DNA of 64,000 bases from Aplidium turbinatum (GCA_918807975.1 OU964925.1:31407608-31471607), one strand, 5' to 3'. Shown: positions 12,701-23,954, numbered from the stretch's first letter. Numbers and translations are program-made. Notes: generated by a model not told the origin, from the letters alone.

Positions 12701-14704
12701 AGGCATTACGTAATATTTGAACGTTCTCTAGGTAGCAGAACAACACAGCTGAATCCCTTTTCCACCAGGTATGAGGTAGGAAATGCTACCACGAAAATAC
12801 GAGCTCTTTGACGAAATCGTTACGCTGGGCAGTAGATGGTTTAAACCAGAATGCCCCCTAATAATCAAAACGCCCCCCATAAGCCTAGGAAATTATACCG
12901 CCCCCCCCCGGGGGGCAGTACCGCCCCCGTTGAGAACCACTGGTATAGATGGTAGAGTAACTTACGCTGCTGAAAGTCATGTAACTATTCACGTCAATAT
13001 TAAGTAAACCAGCTAATTAGACGCGCTATTTTCAACGAGGCCTTCCCGCTGTGAGATCAATTATGATTCAACAGAACGCATTGTTTTGTTCGCAGTGTGT
13101 GAGGATTAAATTGAAAACCGATAAAAGAAAAGGTGTTTAATGGTCTTGGCCGCAGATATTGCCTGCAATAACGACGTCTCTTACCGCTATTATCACCTAG
13201 CTAACCTGACATCATTGTTTTATGCGGTCGCTAAGGTTTGACATCGACTTCAACGATCATGGAATGTTACATAATTAAAACGATTATATCCTACACGCAA
13301 AAATAAAAAAATTGATCTCTTAAAACAGCTCTTTCCGCTGTTTTGTCTCGTGAACTTTGCATATTGCTCAACAAGTGCATAAAGTTTAGAATTGACAAGA
13401 AATCATTAAATTTGAAAATTAAGTTTGAATCACTGCAAGTAAACGTATTCAAAACTTTTACTTTGGCTGACGCCATTACACACTGCGTAATCTACAGTAC
13501 GTCGGCAATGATTTTACCGCAGCAAAAATGCGTTTGTTTTGAAAACTGTCGAGCTTGTCTCGTGTATAAGTTGAACCTGTCTTTTTGAGGTGAAAATTAC
13601 TTGCGAACATCTCGACTTATACTCGAGTATATACGGTATTCGATAAAAGACTTTCGACAAAAAACAGAAGAGAAAACACTTCGCCGCTGTTAACGCTTTG
13701 AAGGTAAGTAATTAGCAAAATGAGCAGAAGCGAAGCTAATAAAACTGATAGTGGGTTTTCACTCTGCTTGAGATCATGATTTTTTGCGTTTTATTTCGAT
13801 AACTTCACTGTTTTGATCGTTGTTATTCACTCGCACAAAAAGGAAATGAATCGGCTTGTTTTCCAACTGTTTCAATTATGAGCTAACCATATCAAAATTT
13901 TAATAGACTAGGGGTAGGCTACTGCTTGCGTAAAACTAATCGTTTCAAGCAGCGGTTCTCATAAATTCGGTTTGCGATCTAGGTGTCTAATATAAACAAG
14001 ACACTAAGCTTAATCAAAAACTACTTTAATTGAGTAAAATAGCGTTATGGTTATGACGTCATCACCTTTCTCGCCCCCCCCAAGGTTTGTTGAAAAGTTG
14101 GCGCCTATGAACTTTGTCATAAAATACCGTAGCATTGGAACTTAAAAACAAAAAACTCTCATTGTACATTTGTTGCAACGACAGCTGTTACTTTGCAGTG
14201 CACTGTGCATCATGCAAACATAGATCATACCAGATATGATCATGACAGATCGGTCTATTTTAGGTGTGATTTTAAACAAAACTCTCAGTTTACTGCGTCA
14301 GTGAATGGGTGGGTCAGCCATCTCCATTTGTACTAAGGACCACTTGAAAGCTCGTACAGGTATTATTTTTACCGACCAAGCGACATATACCGACCAAGCA
14401 GCGACATATACCAGCAGCAGATAAAAATTAAATCTTATTAATGTGTTAGTTTATACTCTTGGTATGAACCAAAAACAAACCCCTTAAGCTGATACCAATG
14501 ACCCTGCCGTTTCATGACCCTACCAAGGCTACCATTTATATATTTGTTTGCAAATTTAAGAACTTAATAAACAGAGCTATCTTGGTGGACAGACAGCTCA
14601 TTCCATTTGAAAGGAAAAACCAACTCACCTGCTTCTTGTGCTGTGGAAAACGTAAAAGATATGAGAAGTATTGAGATTGTTGCTACTGACAAACGAATCA
14701 TCAT
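3718..14704 (-). CDS. Mucin-like type I membrane protein, seven exons
   Basis: Hand-assembled exons in transcription order: 14704-14629, 11310-11230, 10019-9849, 9484-9269, 7500-7330, 4656-4235, 3855-3718. They total 1275 nt, 424 residues plus stop. Introns 1-5 are all phase 1 and intron 6 is phase 0; every junction keeps the frame, and each has AG/GT ends (donors GTGAGT, GTAAGT, GTAAGT, GTAAGG, GTATGT, GTGAGG). The protein opens with a signal peptide (MMIRLSVATISILLISFTFS). Residues 26-239 form an ectodomain with NAT and NAS glycosylation sequons that I do not recognise; a SEA-like fold is possible but unproven. Residues 247-320 are a Thr/Ser/Glu mucin stalk with repeats such as STVETTVETTSE. 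A transmembrane helix lies near 343-366, followed by CWKRKSKR and a Ser/Pro-rich tail ending PIPEPM. The family suggests surface adhesion or protection, which is inference. Exons 3 and 5 are both 171 nt. Confidence 0.75.
5630..5850 (+). mobile_element. LINE 3'-end fragment
   Basis: The plus strand reads like the C-terminal tail of a non-LTR element: an ADHTICN..TIS/MRQM block (compare the common ADH-C-APNG pattern), then a short region and the TCPNI-like end seen in two related copies at 23955-24370 and 62190-62370. It lies inside intron 5 of the mucin-like gene. It is decayed and 5'-truncated. Confidence 0.55.
6940..7053. repeat. 19-bp minisatellite, about six units
   Basis: The unit GCTGATATACAGCAGGATT is repeated about six times in tandem, with two units carrying CATC in place of CAGC. 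It is intronic in the mucin-like gene, 280 bp downstream of exon 5. Confidence 0.85.
8113..8989. mobile_element. Solo LTR, copy A (LTR retrotransposon fossil)
   Basis: An 877-bp unit starts TGTCACGATT and ends GATTGTGACA. It is flanked by an exact 5-bp target duplication, GTTTG (8108-8112 and 8990-8994). It matches the unit at 19148-20029 along its whole length with moderate divergence. TG...CA ends, a 5-bp duplication, no coding interior and two dispersed copies fit a solo LTR of a Gypsy/BEL-type family. It sits in intron 4 of the mucin-like gene. Its age is probably intermediate. Confidence 0.75.
9060..9229. mobile_element. Short palindromic MITE, TIR TACCGTATTTTACGGACC
   Basis: The terminal inverted repeats TACCGTATTTTACGGACC and GGTCCGTAAAATACGGTA are perfect, with internal GGTGCGCCTTAT motifs. 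This style of small palindromic element is seen in many animal genomes. It lies only 40 bp downstream of exon 4 of the mucin-like gene (on the minus strand), next to the splice donor at 9268. Confidence 0.8.
12035..12300. mobile_element. Penelope-like tail fragments as an inverted pair
   Basis: About 55 bp on the plus strand (from AGGACCTTTTGATGATGCC) is repeated in inverse orientation (from GTCTCTAAAACCC), with an AT-rich centre. The consensus of both arms contains CTGATGA, a GCCC/GGGC stem and GAAAC, the pattern of tail ribozymes in Penelope-like elements. A related sequence lies at the right edge of the window (63810-64000, minus). The assignment rests on motif and family resemblance only. 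Confidence 0.5.
12216..12241 (+). ncRNA. Hammerhead-like core
   Basis: TTGATGA, a GCCC..GGGC hairpin and GAAAC follow in order. The inverted partner (12141-12167, minus) keeps the canonical CTGATGA but has TAAA for GAAA. Each copy is therefore imperfect, but together they give the hammerhead core. Activity is doubtful. Confidence 0.35.
12460..12728. mobile_element. Nested TIR MITE, TIR GAACGTTCAAATATTACGTAA-like
   Basis: The ends GGGAACGTTCAAATATTACG and CGTAATATTTGAACGTTCTC are inverted repeats, and a 3-bp TAG lies on both sides. The inside is dominated by C-tracts and repeated GTAACGC motifs. It is inserted within the hAT element at 11944-12942, so it is the younger of the two. A 3-bp duplication would fit PIF/Harbinger, but this is weak evidence. 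Confidence 0.65.
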
Positions 14705-14929
14705 GAATCCAAGAACTCCAAATGCTATTTTCAATCACATAATCTATCTTTTCACATGGAAACACTATTTACATTTTCTTCTAAAACTAGCGTCAACTTT
14801 TATCAAACAACAAACTTTAAAAAAATATAAGATCTGTAAAAGAAAAAAAAAATTGTGATACAGTTGACTATTTTTGCAGTAACAATAATTAATAACAGAA
14901 TTACAAAACTTTAGACTATCAACAACCTA

Positions 14930-16030
14930 AAGAACAAGCTGGCTTTAAGAAAGGTTTTTTAACCATGGAGCACCTGCATAGCGCATACTACTATCAATCA
15001 ACTAATCGAGAAAACAAATGAACACAATATTCCACTCTGCCTTTGACTAGTAGATTACAAAAAGTGTTTGACTCTATTGAAACATCAGCTGTCATCTCAG
15101 CACTGGAAGAACAAGAAATTGATCAACCATACACTAAGCTTTGAAGAATATTTACATAAAAAACATATCAATAATTTGATTACATAAAGATTCCGAACCG
15201 TTTCCAATTGAAAAAGGAGATCATCAATGTGGCACAAAATTATTTACAGCAGTCCTTAAAGAAATATTTAAACAACTTAATTGGGAAGAAAGGGGAATTA
15301 AAATAAACGGTGAATAGTCTACATCAGGTGGGTGGGTGACTGGGTGGTTCTTTAAATGAACATGAACAAAAGTCATGTTTACTACATTGGCAGAAGCAGG
15401 TAGTAATATTACACTTTAAAATGAAAACAATCGAAAGAGTTGATCAATATTTAGCTTGGTTGCTAGCTCAAAGAAAATGAGGTAGCAAGAAGAATATAAC
15501 TTGGTTGGCAAGCCTTCGGCAGAGCAATTTCAATATTTAAGTCAAAATTGTCCCTTTCTCTCAAAAGACAAGTCTACGACTAATGCATCCTTCCAACTGG
15601 TACATATGGCACGAAACTTAGATCTTACAAACAAGTTGACTCTTAAATTAAGATCAATGCAAATAGCACGAATGAATTATGGCGAGATAAAACAACTGCT
15701 GAATGGATTCGAAATCAAACAAAATTACGGGATATTGTGATAACTATCAACAAACTAAAATGGTCATGGGCGGATCATTTAGTAAGACATCAGAACAGAT
15801 AGGAACTAACAAATTAACAACTTGGACACCCTGGGAAAACAAACGCAAAGGAAAGCCAAAAATAAGATGGAGAGACGAAATTGGCAAAGAATGTGGAACA
15901 ACAATCGGGTACTGGTACATAGAAACACACAATCGACTAGATTGGCAAAAAAGGGAAGGCCTTTGCTCAGCAGTGAGCTACCAGATGCTGCAAATGATGA
16001 TGATGACAGCAACCGTATTGATGAGTGCTA
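14930..16030 (+). mobile_element. Decayed LINE (endonuclease-reverse transcriptase type)
   Basis: The plus strand carries reverse-transcriptase motifs in order, spread over several frames: EQAGFKKGFLTMEHL, then a block around KVFDSIETSAVISALEEQEI, then KLFTAVLKEIFKQLNWEERG. Near 15760-15950 is the C-terminal signature found in RTE-like elements (KLKWSWADHLVR, then a basic region and KPKIRWRDEI), and the frame ends in ANDDDD-type sequence. It is 5'-truncated and broken by many stops and frameshifts. It starts just upstream of the mucin-like gene's first coding exon, which leaves only about 225 bp between them. Confidence 0.8.
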
Positions 16031-16807
16031 AAGTTTGCTTTGAGTAGCTCGTTTGTGTTGGTAAACTAAATTGTCTACTCTTTTCAAGCAACTACTCCTA
16101 TACTTGAGTTGGTTGCTGCAAGCCACTGCTGATACTTTGTTGGTTATATATGTCATTGATTAACCTACTGGATCTACGTTTTTTAGGTGCAGACAGTTAA
16201 GTGCCTGCCAAATAAGTGCGCGCACTGTGGCATCAGAATGTTCAGGTGTGGCGCTCGGTCATTTACGTGCTATTCGGTGTGTCCAATTACACTCATAATC
16301 AATTATCTGAAATTCAATGAGTAAATACAGTGACATACATCAAGAGCGTGGGAGTTTATATTTCACCAACAGACAGCCTAGGCTACCCTATATATACTTC
16401 AAACCTTGATCAGACTATAATGTAGCATTAGGCTACTCTTGATCAAATATGTCAAATTATATCAAATGCCACCTCCCTCAGCAACAAAAGCCTGTGCACG
16501 CCACTGAAGTATGGGTTGAGTAAGCAAATTATGTCGTCTACGTACAACATTATACTGCAAGATGTCAAAAGTGTTGTATCAAATTGTTTGTTTTAAATAC
16601 AAAATCTATCCAAATGAGTACCCTGGCTATTGCAAAATAACAAATTGAAGACAACAAAGATTAGACAGAGCATAAAGATAAATTTTAGCCAATACAACTA
16701 AACTAGTCCAGAGAGGAATAACTTTTAACACAAATGCAATTACACAAAAGCATATAGTCGAACTTCAGTGAATACTGAAAAGTTTGGGTGTTCATCAGGA
16801 CAATTAA

Positions 16808-16901
16808 CGTTTCTGGCACTAGTTGCTACGTTCATCTGTTGTTTGTTGTTAATTTTACTTTCAATTTCATCAGATGAACGTAGCAACTAGTGCTAGAAAC
16901 G
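16808..16901. repeat. 31-bp hairpin with hammerhead-like motifs
   Basis: Two 31-bp arms (16808-16838 and 16871-16901) are inverted copies with one mismatch and a 32-bp loop. Each arm contains CAGATGAACGTAGCA, a TAGCA/TGCTA stem and GAAACG. This is a degenerate form of the Penelope-tail pattern seen elsewhere in the window. A further CCTGATGA lies next to the left arm on the minus strand (about 16793-16800). Confidence 0.6.
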
Positions 16902-17337
16902 ATAGTCAAACTTTAAGTACAATATGTGTGTAGTAGTATGTCTATAAGCTACCTTTGTCCCTGTTATGTTATGATAATGGTCAATGTGAGCATTCCAGAG
17001 ATATCAATTTTCAGTGCCATAAGATAAGATTAACTGTATCCACATTCCATGCCGATAAAATACGAAAGATTTGTAATAACACAACCTTCACTCAAGCTGC
17101 TATGAGCTGTTCATTTTAGAAAAACAGTGAGACATTGAGTTAGTATAAGAGATCTCATGTGGATACAACCCTGAAGAACACAAAGACATTCTGCTTGATT
17201 TGCCAGGACTAAGCAAACAGGAAAACAATATGTGAAACAAAATCAATAGACACAAGAATGTTGAACCAAATATGCCGCATTTCTGGTCAAGCAAGAAGTG
17301 AGTGTGATTACAATTATGTTACATCTACAGTGCCGGC

Positions 17338-18341
17338 AAAAACTTTAGAAAGTTTTGGAAAAAAACTTAAAAGTCAGATTAATATGTTGTTTTTCATATT
17401 TTAATTATTAAAACTTTTACAAACTTTATCATATATTGAACACCTTCAATACACACCAAACTGTATCATATGTACTAATATTTAGCATGATAACCTTTGT
17501 TTTTGATGACATTTTTAATAGGGTGGGGCATGGAGTCTGAGAGGTTTTTTCACACATTTTCGTCAATATCCATGTACCAAACCTCTGTAACAATTTGTTA
17601 TAATTCCTAGAGACACGGATTTTTGGATGAGTTAACCTTTTTGCAGTTTGCCTCCTATAGACTCTACGTGCAAATACCTCTTGGATTTTCACCAGTAAAC
17701 TTTTGGTACATCCAAGAACTGTCAAGCACCCTCCGTCTGTCATGGTTTGGGGGTGCTTTTCCAGTCAAGGCCGAGAGGGCCTCTATTTCTTACCTAAAGG
17801 TCAAACAATGAACGCCATACGCTACATCAGTGTCCTAGATACTCATCGTCTGACTTTTATGAACATTCACGGATGTACGACATTCCAACAAGACTCTGCA
17901 CCACGTTATAAAGCTAAGGCGGCTATAAAGTGGTTTCAGACCAAAGGTGTAAATGTGCTGAAATGGCCAGGAAATTCTTCTGACCTGAATCCAATTGAGG
18001 CTTTGTGGACTTTGATAAAACAGAAAGTCTCTAGATCAAATCCAAGAAATTTGGAGGAATTAAAACGAATTATTACAGAGATTTGGTGCATGAATATTGT
18101 CGAAAATGGGTTCAAAAACCTCTCAGACTCCATGCCCCACCCTATTCAAAATGTCATCAAAAACAAAGGTTATCACACTAAATATTAGTACACTACATAT
18201 GATACAATTTGGTGCGTATTGAACGTGTTCAATATATGATAACGTTTGTAAAAGTTTTAATAATTAAAATATGAAAAAAAAACATATTAATCTGATTTTT
18301 AAGTTTTTTTCCAAAACTTTCTAAACTTTTTGCCGGCACTG
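17338..18341 (+). mobile_element. Tc1/mariner element with fold-back left arm
   Basis: The element starts CAGTGCCGGCAAAAAC, ends with the inverse ..GCCGGCACTG, and is flanked by TA on both sides. The open frame 17703-18188 encodes the C-terminal half of a Tc1 transposase: VMVWGCFSSQG, FQQDSAPRYKA and WPGNSSDLNPIEALW, the last two holding D and E-site motifs of the DDE catalytic core. The N-terminal DNA-binding half is missing. Instead, the left 300 bp (17338 to about 17640) is an inverted copy of the transposase 3' end and its UTR, so the element folds back on itself. It cannot be autonomous. Confidence 0.88.
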
Positions 18342-19147
18342 TAATTTGTGAATCCAGATAAGAATCTCCTAGATGAAGATGCCATAAAAAGAAGCTATTG
18401 GTAAAAATAACAAAAATGTGTTGATTACAAATAAAAAGATGCAACAAGCAATGTCTTACCGTTTTACGTCTTTACTACATATTATAATTATTTCCCTAGA
18501 CATTCAAAAAAGCCATCAACATTTGTGGCTTATTTATCATAACTGAAAGGATTCTCAATTGTTAACACAAAAAAGATGCAATATATATTAATGGACCCAA
18601 AAGTGTTTTTTACACACCAACAGCAAACAAATTTTTCACCTGTGATGTCTATTACATCAAATGTATATAATATATACTAAAATAAGTTTGGAGGCGAAAG
18701 ATTCTTTTGAATGAGTTTTATTTAGATCACTAACGCTGAAACAAAATTCATATTTATTAATGTGGGTTTCAAAGTTGCAAAACTGCTGCACATACAATTA
18801 AGATGAGATGTTATAAGAATATGTAGTTGTGGTGAGGTTTTACTACATTCAAAATTTAAAAATAAGCAGCTTTGTGATTACTACCCAAATGGATCATAAA
18901 GTTTTAAAATAGTGTTTGGCAGTCTCTCAGTATCAGCCAAGTTCCACTGAACACCTGCTCACAATCCATATCGGCTGATACCACCAATAGTTAAATTTAT
19001 TATGCTTGTATTTATTATTTGTCTTGCTTCAGACATGCATGTTACTTACACATCCATATGGAGTAACATGAAAAAAGTCTACACATATCCTGGGTGAAAG
19101 ACTACAAACATAAGCATAGGCAGTACAAGAATACATAGCTTCAGGGT
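18342..19147. other. AT-rich intergenic stretch, nothing recognised
   Basis: I see no gene, splice-supported exon or bounded repeat between the Tc1 element and the second solo LTR. Confidence 0.4.
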
Positions 19148-20029
19148 TGTCACGATTTCTTTCTATCTCTTACCAGGAAAAAGACTTGGAAAGGTTCAAT
19201 GACGTAGTTTAATGGGTCAAACCGAAAAGCAGTCAATTAAATTCACGGATAGTTCTACTGGTGAAATGATATATAAAAACGCTTGAAGGACTCCAACGAA
19301 TGGTTCACCACTTCCAACAATTAATCAAAGTAATAGTAAACAGCAATAGATTCCAATGCTTGCGACTATTGATCGAGTTTAACGTGATCCACTCACAGCT
19401 TCTCATACGATTCTAATTTCAATCAGAAATTATATTAGCATCAACTTTGCTTTACAGTACTCGTATTCAATACTTCCACTCTCGATCAACAATAATCTTT
19501 GCGTCTATTAACAACTGCTACTACTACAATAATGAACTCTCATCACCAACTCATCATAATACAACTCCCATAATAATAATCTCAGAATCTCAGAATAAAC
19601 ATTACACAAACTACACCACTATTTATAGTTGGCTGTTCAGTCCAGTAACTTCGAGAAGGTTACATCATAAAGAACCATCGTTCGGTCACGTAGCATTTAA
19701 AAGGTAAACAACAGAAGTCTCTAGAAGGTCACGTCCGCAAGAAGATTCTTACATAATAACGATTTCGCAATCGGACATTTACTGATAAACAACCTTATGA
19801 CGTCATGACAAACGACGCTCAGAAATCATGGAAAACAACAGAACCTTCTAGATTTGCATGCTTACAGATGATTCAAGAAATACGTTACATAATACAAATT
19901 TCTCAATCAGAGGTTACTTCAGGTCATAACCGATAATAACACAACGCACCAGAATTCCATAATGAAAACAGCACATTCTGTCAAGACGCAAAGCAGCCCG
20001 ACGCGAGGCTCTGCACATTGATTGTGACA
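19148..20029. mobile_element. Solo LTR, copy B (LTR retrotransposon fossil)
   Basis: An 882-bp unit with TGTCACGATT/GATTGTGACA ends is flanked by an exact 5-bp target duplication, AGGGT (19143-19147 and 20030-20034). It is homologous end to end to copy A at 8113-8989. The different target duplications show two independent insertions of one family. No internal region of the parent element is present. Confidence 0.78.
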
Positions 20030-20499
20030 AGGGTGATGACACTTTATTACTACATAAAGTAAAATTTCGACCTTAAACGAACATCAGCCTTAAGCAGGTT
20101 ACAAATTAGCAGGATATATACAAATTAGGATATTTTCGGACTCTGAGCAGCGTAGCAGAAAATGATAATACGTTACAATAAACTTGGTGAGTGCTTACAT
20201 TTTCATATTTATGTAAACCAAATACGCATCTATGTGCCTTATTGCAGGCAGCCTTCAACTCTTTTTTTCCATTTAGAAGAAACACTGGTCCACAGGTGTA
20301 AATTATAAAGCTGCATGCAATAAACTCGAAACACAGCTCGTTTATGTCCAGACTATATACAATGCTTGACCAATGAAGGCACATTATTAGAGGCACAATA
20401 CAAAGCTCTGATACAAATTTGTCTTTTTATATCACCATCGTCACACAACATGTTATCAATAACTGGTTAACCACACCAAGATATTTAGTTAATTGCACA

Positions 20500-21235
20500 A
20501 ACTAAACATGTTTTTCTTGACTTACAGAATCCATTGCAAGTTCACTGCAAATGTTTATTGCAAAGAATGTGCCTTTGATGATGCATTAAACCAGTGGTTT
20601 TCAACCGAGAGTCCACAAACCCCAAGGACTGGTGCGAAAGAAATATGTCTTTACAATACATTTGGCTACAAGAGCAAAGAAGCAACTTAATTTGGAAGAT
20701 ATCAACAAACACAAAGCAATTAAAGATCACACATATGACTGCAGTATCTGTTATGACATCAATTTTACATCAGATTTATTTAAAGTACTGGTAATTCAAA
20801 AGTGTCAATCAGAATTTGAAACCAAAATTCACATGGCACTTCAAATAAAACAATACAAACCTCAGCACAACAAGTAGGCTAGTTATTCGCTAGAGGGGCA
20901 TCTTTCTTACTAAATTTATATAAGATTATGTTTGCTTCATGTAATAATTTCTTACTCAGATTGTCTTTTGTAACCGCTCGCTATCTTGCCTTGTGATTAC
21001 ACTCTAGCATATGCTACAGCAAAATTTTAACGCCTTTAGTATCTGTTCTTCGATTGTCTGGGTACTTCAGCTCAGTGCATATTGCAGCTATTTGTTTGGT
21101 CATTACCATTATTTACAGTTATTTGTTTTTCGTTTAGATGTACTAGACATTTCCTGATGAGAGCAAAAAGTTCTTGCTGAAAACTTTGAATTTAGTTAGT
21201 CTGTTAGTGTATTGTGTTTTGAATAATGCATTTCA
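20500..21235 (+). mobile_element. Penelope-like element 3' remnant (GIY-YIG part and tail)
   Basis: Around 20680-20876 the plus strand encodes the late part of a Penelope GIY-YIG domain: HKAIKDHTYDCSICYD, then FKVLVIQKCQSEFETK and IHMALQIKQYKPQHNK. The same order is seen in the clearer copy at 33216-33530 (SAIKDHIFSCTECQNN, then EALYIKRHNPLLN). A tail follows with a CTGATGA...GAAA core at 21154-21182. The reverse transcriptase part is absent. Confidence 0.65.
21154..21182 (+). ncRNA. Hammerhead-like core in Penelope tail
   Basis: CTGATGA is followed by one G, a five-pair stem AGCAA/TTGCT, and GAAA. The order and spacing match a hammerhead core. The unpaired G before stem II and the weak AACTTT at stem III suggest decay. 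Confidence 0.5.
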
Positions 21236-21239
21236 ATTC

Positions 21240-22890
21240 TATTAAGGTATTGTCAAGCATCTGTTTAAGATATAATTAAATGCAATAAAATACAGACACA
21301 TTATTTCTGTTCAAATAAACTTTGATCAATCAAATCCAGTTTTAATTTTCAAAGGTTTTACAAAGTTACAAATGAATAAATGTTTGGCGATTTAAATGCA
21401 ATTATTAGGCTACTTCAACAAAAAGGTCCCCAAAGTAATAAATGCATTTTTTTTCTTTTCTTGCCTCATGGACTCAGCAAAGATTGAACAACAGTTCTGG
21501 AATCTGTGTTTTCAAATTTTGCATTTTTATAAATCCTAAAACAGCAAAATGAGAATTATAGCCTATATGGAAAAAATTATAAAAAAATTTCTAAACTTAC
21601 TTTCAAGAAGGTCTCTATCATATACTGTTACCTGTGCACTAATTTACGATCTTGCTGCAGATTGGTGTCTTTAGCCTATGCCACCATTGCAATAAAAAAC
21701 ACAAGTTTAATTCATTAATACAATCTTTCTCAAGTAAATGCTAACGAATTCAGTAATCAGGATTGCGTTAAGGCTCACTTCCTCGAAAGGTACAACGTCA
21801 AGTCACTAGGAATAAGGTAGGTTTCTAAAAAGATTTCTTAGCCTGAATAAATGTCCTTCAAGTAGTCAGTTAGATCTGCATCCCCCAATGTTTACCAACT
21901 TCGGGGTGTGTCCAAAATTTTCTCAGGCGATTGAAGCAATAGCTTGTTGTATAATGTCATTTTCATACAATATGCAGGTTTAAGTATTTTTTTGTACACA
22001 TATGATGGGACACGATAAGTTAAGCTATAGGACTATGAGTTTTTTTTATCATCAAAAATCAACACATCTAAAAAGTTTGTAAAACACACCTTTGTTAATG
22101 TGAAAGATGAAACTGGCGTCTTGGTTTCTATACTTCTTACTCAGGTTAAGTCTGGTTTGAAGTTAGTGATAGACAAGCGTAAAATATCACGAAGGTGGAA
22201 GTTGATCTCAAGAGGTTCAAGTTCATAAGCGAGAACATCTGCTCATACAAATATGTTGAGCCGAACAAGCTCAATGTTTCCTTTGCAAACCCATACAGCA
22301 AATCAGTCTATTTCTAAATTAATTTAACATCAGCAAACAAACACCCCTGACTAACATCAACCATTTTGAAACAACTCAACTTACATTAGTCCGAATAATA
22401 AACCACATGTCTCACCACATGAACTGAACACATTGCCTAAGGTTATGTTTTTTTTCGGTGCCTTTTGGCAAAGCATCAATAGGCTTTCACAAACTACAAT
22501 GACACTAAAAGAAAGGAAAACAGCTGCATTTCATTTTTACTGTTTTTGTACAATATAGGCTCATGCTGCAGTTGAATTATTTTTGCCTGGCCCTTCAATA
22601 CCTACGTTACTTAATAGCTACTTGTAGTGTGTGACGTAATGCGGATGTTTCAAATGCATAGTAAAAAACAAAATATGACGTTGCTAAGCGCCGGGTAGCT
22701 TGAAGCGTTTCCACAAACATTTTAGACTTTATGGAAGACTTTATTAAGAAAATGAAGTATCTTCTGACAGGTGTCAAACCCACAACAATGCTTGATATGA
22801 AGGACTCGGTTACATGTCTTGTAATGCAAAGAAATTTATTTTCACACAAGTCAGTTCAATCATATATAGCTAAAAATCGATTTCAATCAG
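21240..22890. other. Intergenic stretch, mostly unrecognised
   Basis: No splice-supported exon was found. On the minus strand near 22765-22830 there is a faint tRNA-like segment (a GTAACCGAGTCC box, then GGTTTGACACC) that may be a relic of the SINE seen at 3195. Nothing else is identifiable. Confidence 0.35.
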
Positions 22891-23379
22891 CTAGAATCTA
22901 GCACTGCGGCTCGCGAACCACATGCAGCTCTTCAACATAAATTTTGTGGCTCTTGTATTGAGTCTTAATATTACAAAAGAAATTAAGTTTATGTTTTATA
23001 AATATGTTCTCTCGCGAATTCAACCAAACAGTGGCGTACCTAAGGTATGGCAGGCATGGCTCGAGCCATGGGCGGCACATTGACAGAGGCGAAAAAATCG
23101 GTTTGTAAAAATTAAAATTTGTTACTTACACTATTTTCAAAATCTAATTTGCACCCAATACAATACACAGATCAAAAAGGAATCTCTCTTTTACTGTAGC
23201 CATTGTTAAACGTTAAACAATAGAATTGTGACGTAGCAAAAGCAACATTGTGCCTCTCCTGGTTCATTTTGCGTTCAGTCAGCAACAATTGGAAGTTTCA
23301 TAAAGTCGCTAAGCAGCAAATTAATTGAGGCTTAGAAGTAGCACCAGAATTTATTTATTCATTTTTATAAGAATTTATT

Positions 23380-23620
23380 ACTTTTTTAATTCAAAACATC
23401 GTGCAACCTTGACAAATGAACACTTGGAAGAATTCGCACGGCATCAACAACTTCAGACAGACAATCGATAACAACTTATAACATTGAATTGCATAATTCA
23501 AAATTAATACAGAAATGAAATAAATACATAATTTCAAACGTTTTCGGCAAAACTTTCTGCCCTCTTCAGGAAAATATCTTAAATCATCTAAACAAAACAA
23601 TTATTCGTGAAATGTTAATA
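23380..23620 (-). mobile_element. Penelope-like tail, minus strand
   Basis: The minus strand holds a CTGAAGA...GAAAACGTTTG tail of the Penelope type followed by an AT-rich stretch. No GIY-YIG or reverse-transcriptase coding is left. Confidence 0.5.
23542..23569 (-). ncRNA. Hammerhead-like core, minus strand
   Basis: On the minus strand CTGAAGA is followed by one nucleotide, a GGCA/TGCC stem and GAAA, then the palindrome AACGTT. This is the second-best hammerhead candidate in the window after 33737-33763. Confidence 0.5.
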
Positions 23621-23954
23621 ATAAATGACTGAAATTCAATAAAACTCCACAATAAAACTGCACTAATAAAACTGCAACAACTTATCGTCCAAATTTTCAG
23701 AGATTAGCGAATCAAGTACAAAACTGATATGGATAAACAATCATTGTGTTTTTATCGCTGTTATGCTATTTTGTATCAACTGATTTTGCGGCTCGCCGGT
23801 TTTAGGCTATAGTTTATCCGCAAGCGGCTCTTTCTTGGAACAACTTTGCCCACCCCTGTGCTAGATCATCTTCAGTTAAGCTTATTCAAATAGAATCAAT
23901 TCTATGGTTAAAAAAAGACTGCGGTTAAAAAAAAATTAAGAAGTTCATTTTCCA

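Larger units (their letters stand above)
11944..12942. mobile_element. hAT element with exact 8-bp TSD, TIR CAGTGTTTCTCAACC
   Basis: The left end CAGTGTTTCTCAACC pairs with the right end GTTGAGAACCACTG. An exact target duplication GTATAGAT flanks the element (11936-11943 and 12943-12950). Its 999 bp have no transposase coding. It hosts a Penelope-derived inverted pair (12035-12300) and a smaller TIR element (12460-12728). It lies in intron 1 of the mucin-like gene. Confidence 0.9.
22898..23873. mobile_element. hAT-like remnant hosting other repeats
   Basis: The left part has GCGGCTCGCGAACCACATGC and the right end TTTGCCCACCCCTG, both typical of one hAT MITE group (ends CAGGGGTGGGCAAA). Inside lie a second hAT-type end (CAGTGGCGTACC at 23031) and a Penelope tail (23380-23620). 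No target duplication could be matched, so the left boundary is approximate. Confidence 0.45.

Noticed and set aside
13600-13640. CGACTTATACTCGAGTATATACGGTA-like sequence as a MITE end.
   Set aside because: It resembles a widespread short terminal motif, but the partner end is missing in the window.
20594-20640. CAGTGGTTTTCAACC as the left end of a hAT element.
   Set aside because: No matching right end or 8-bp duplication was found nearby. It may be a solo remnant inside the Penelope piece.
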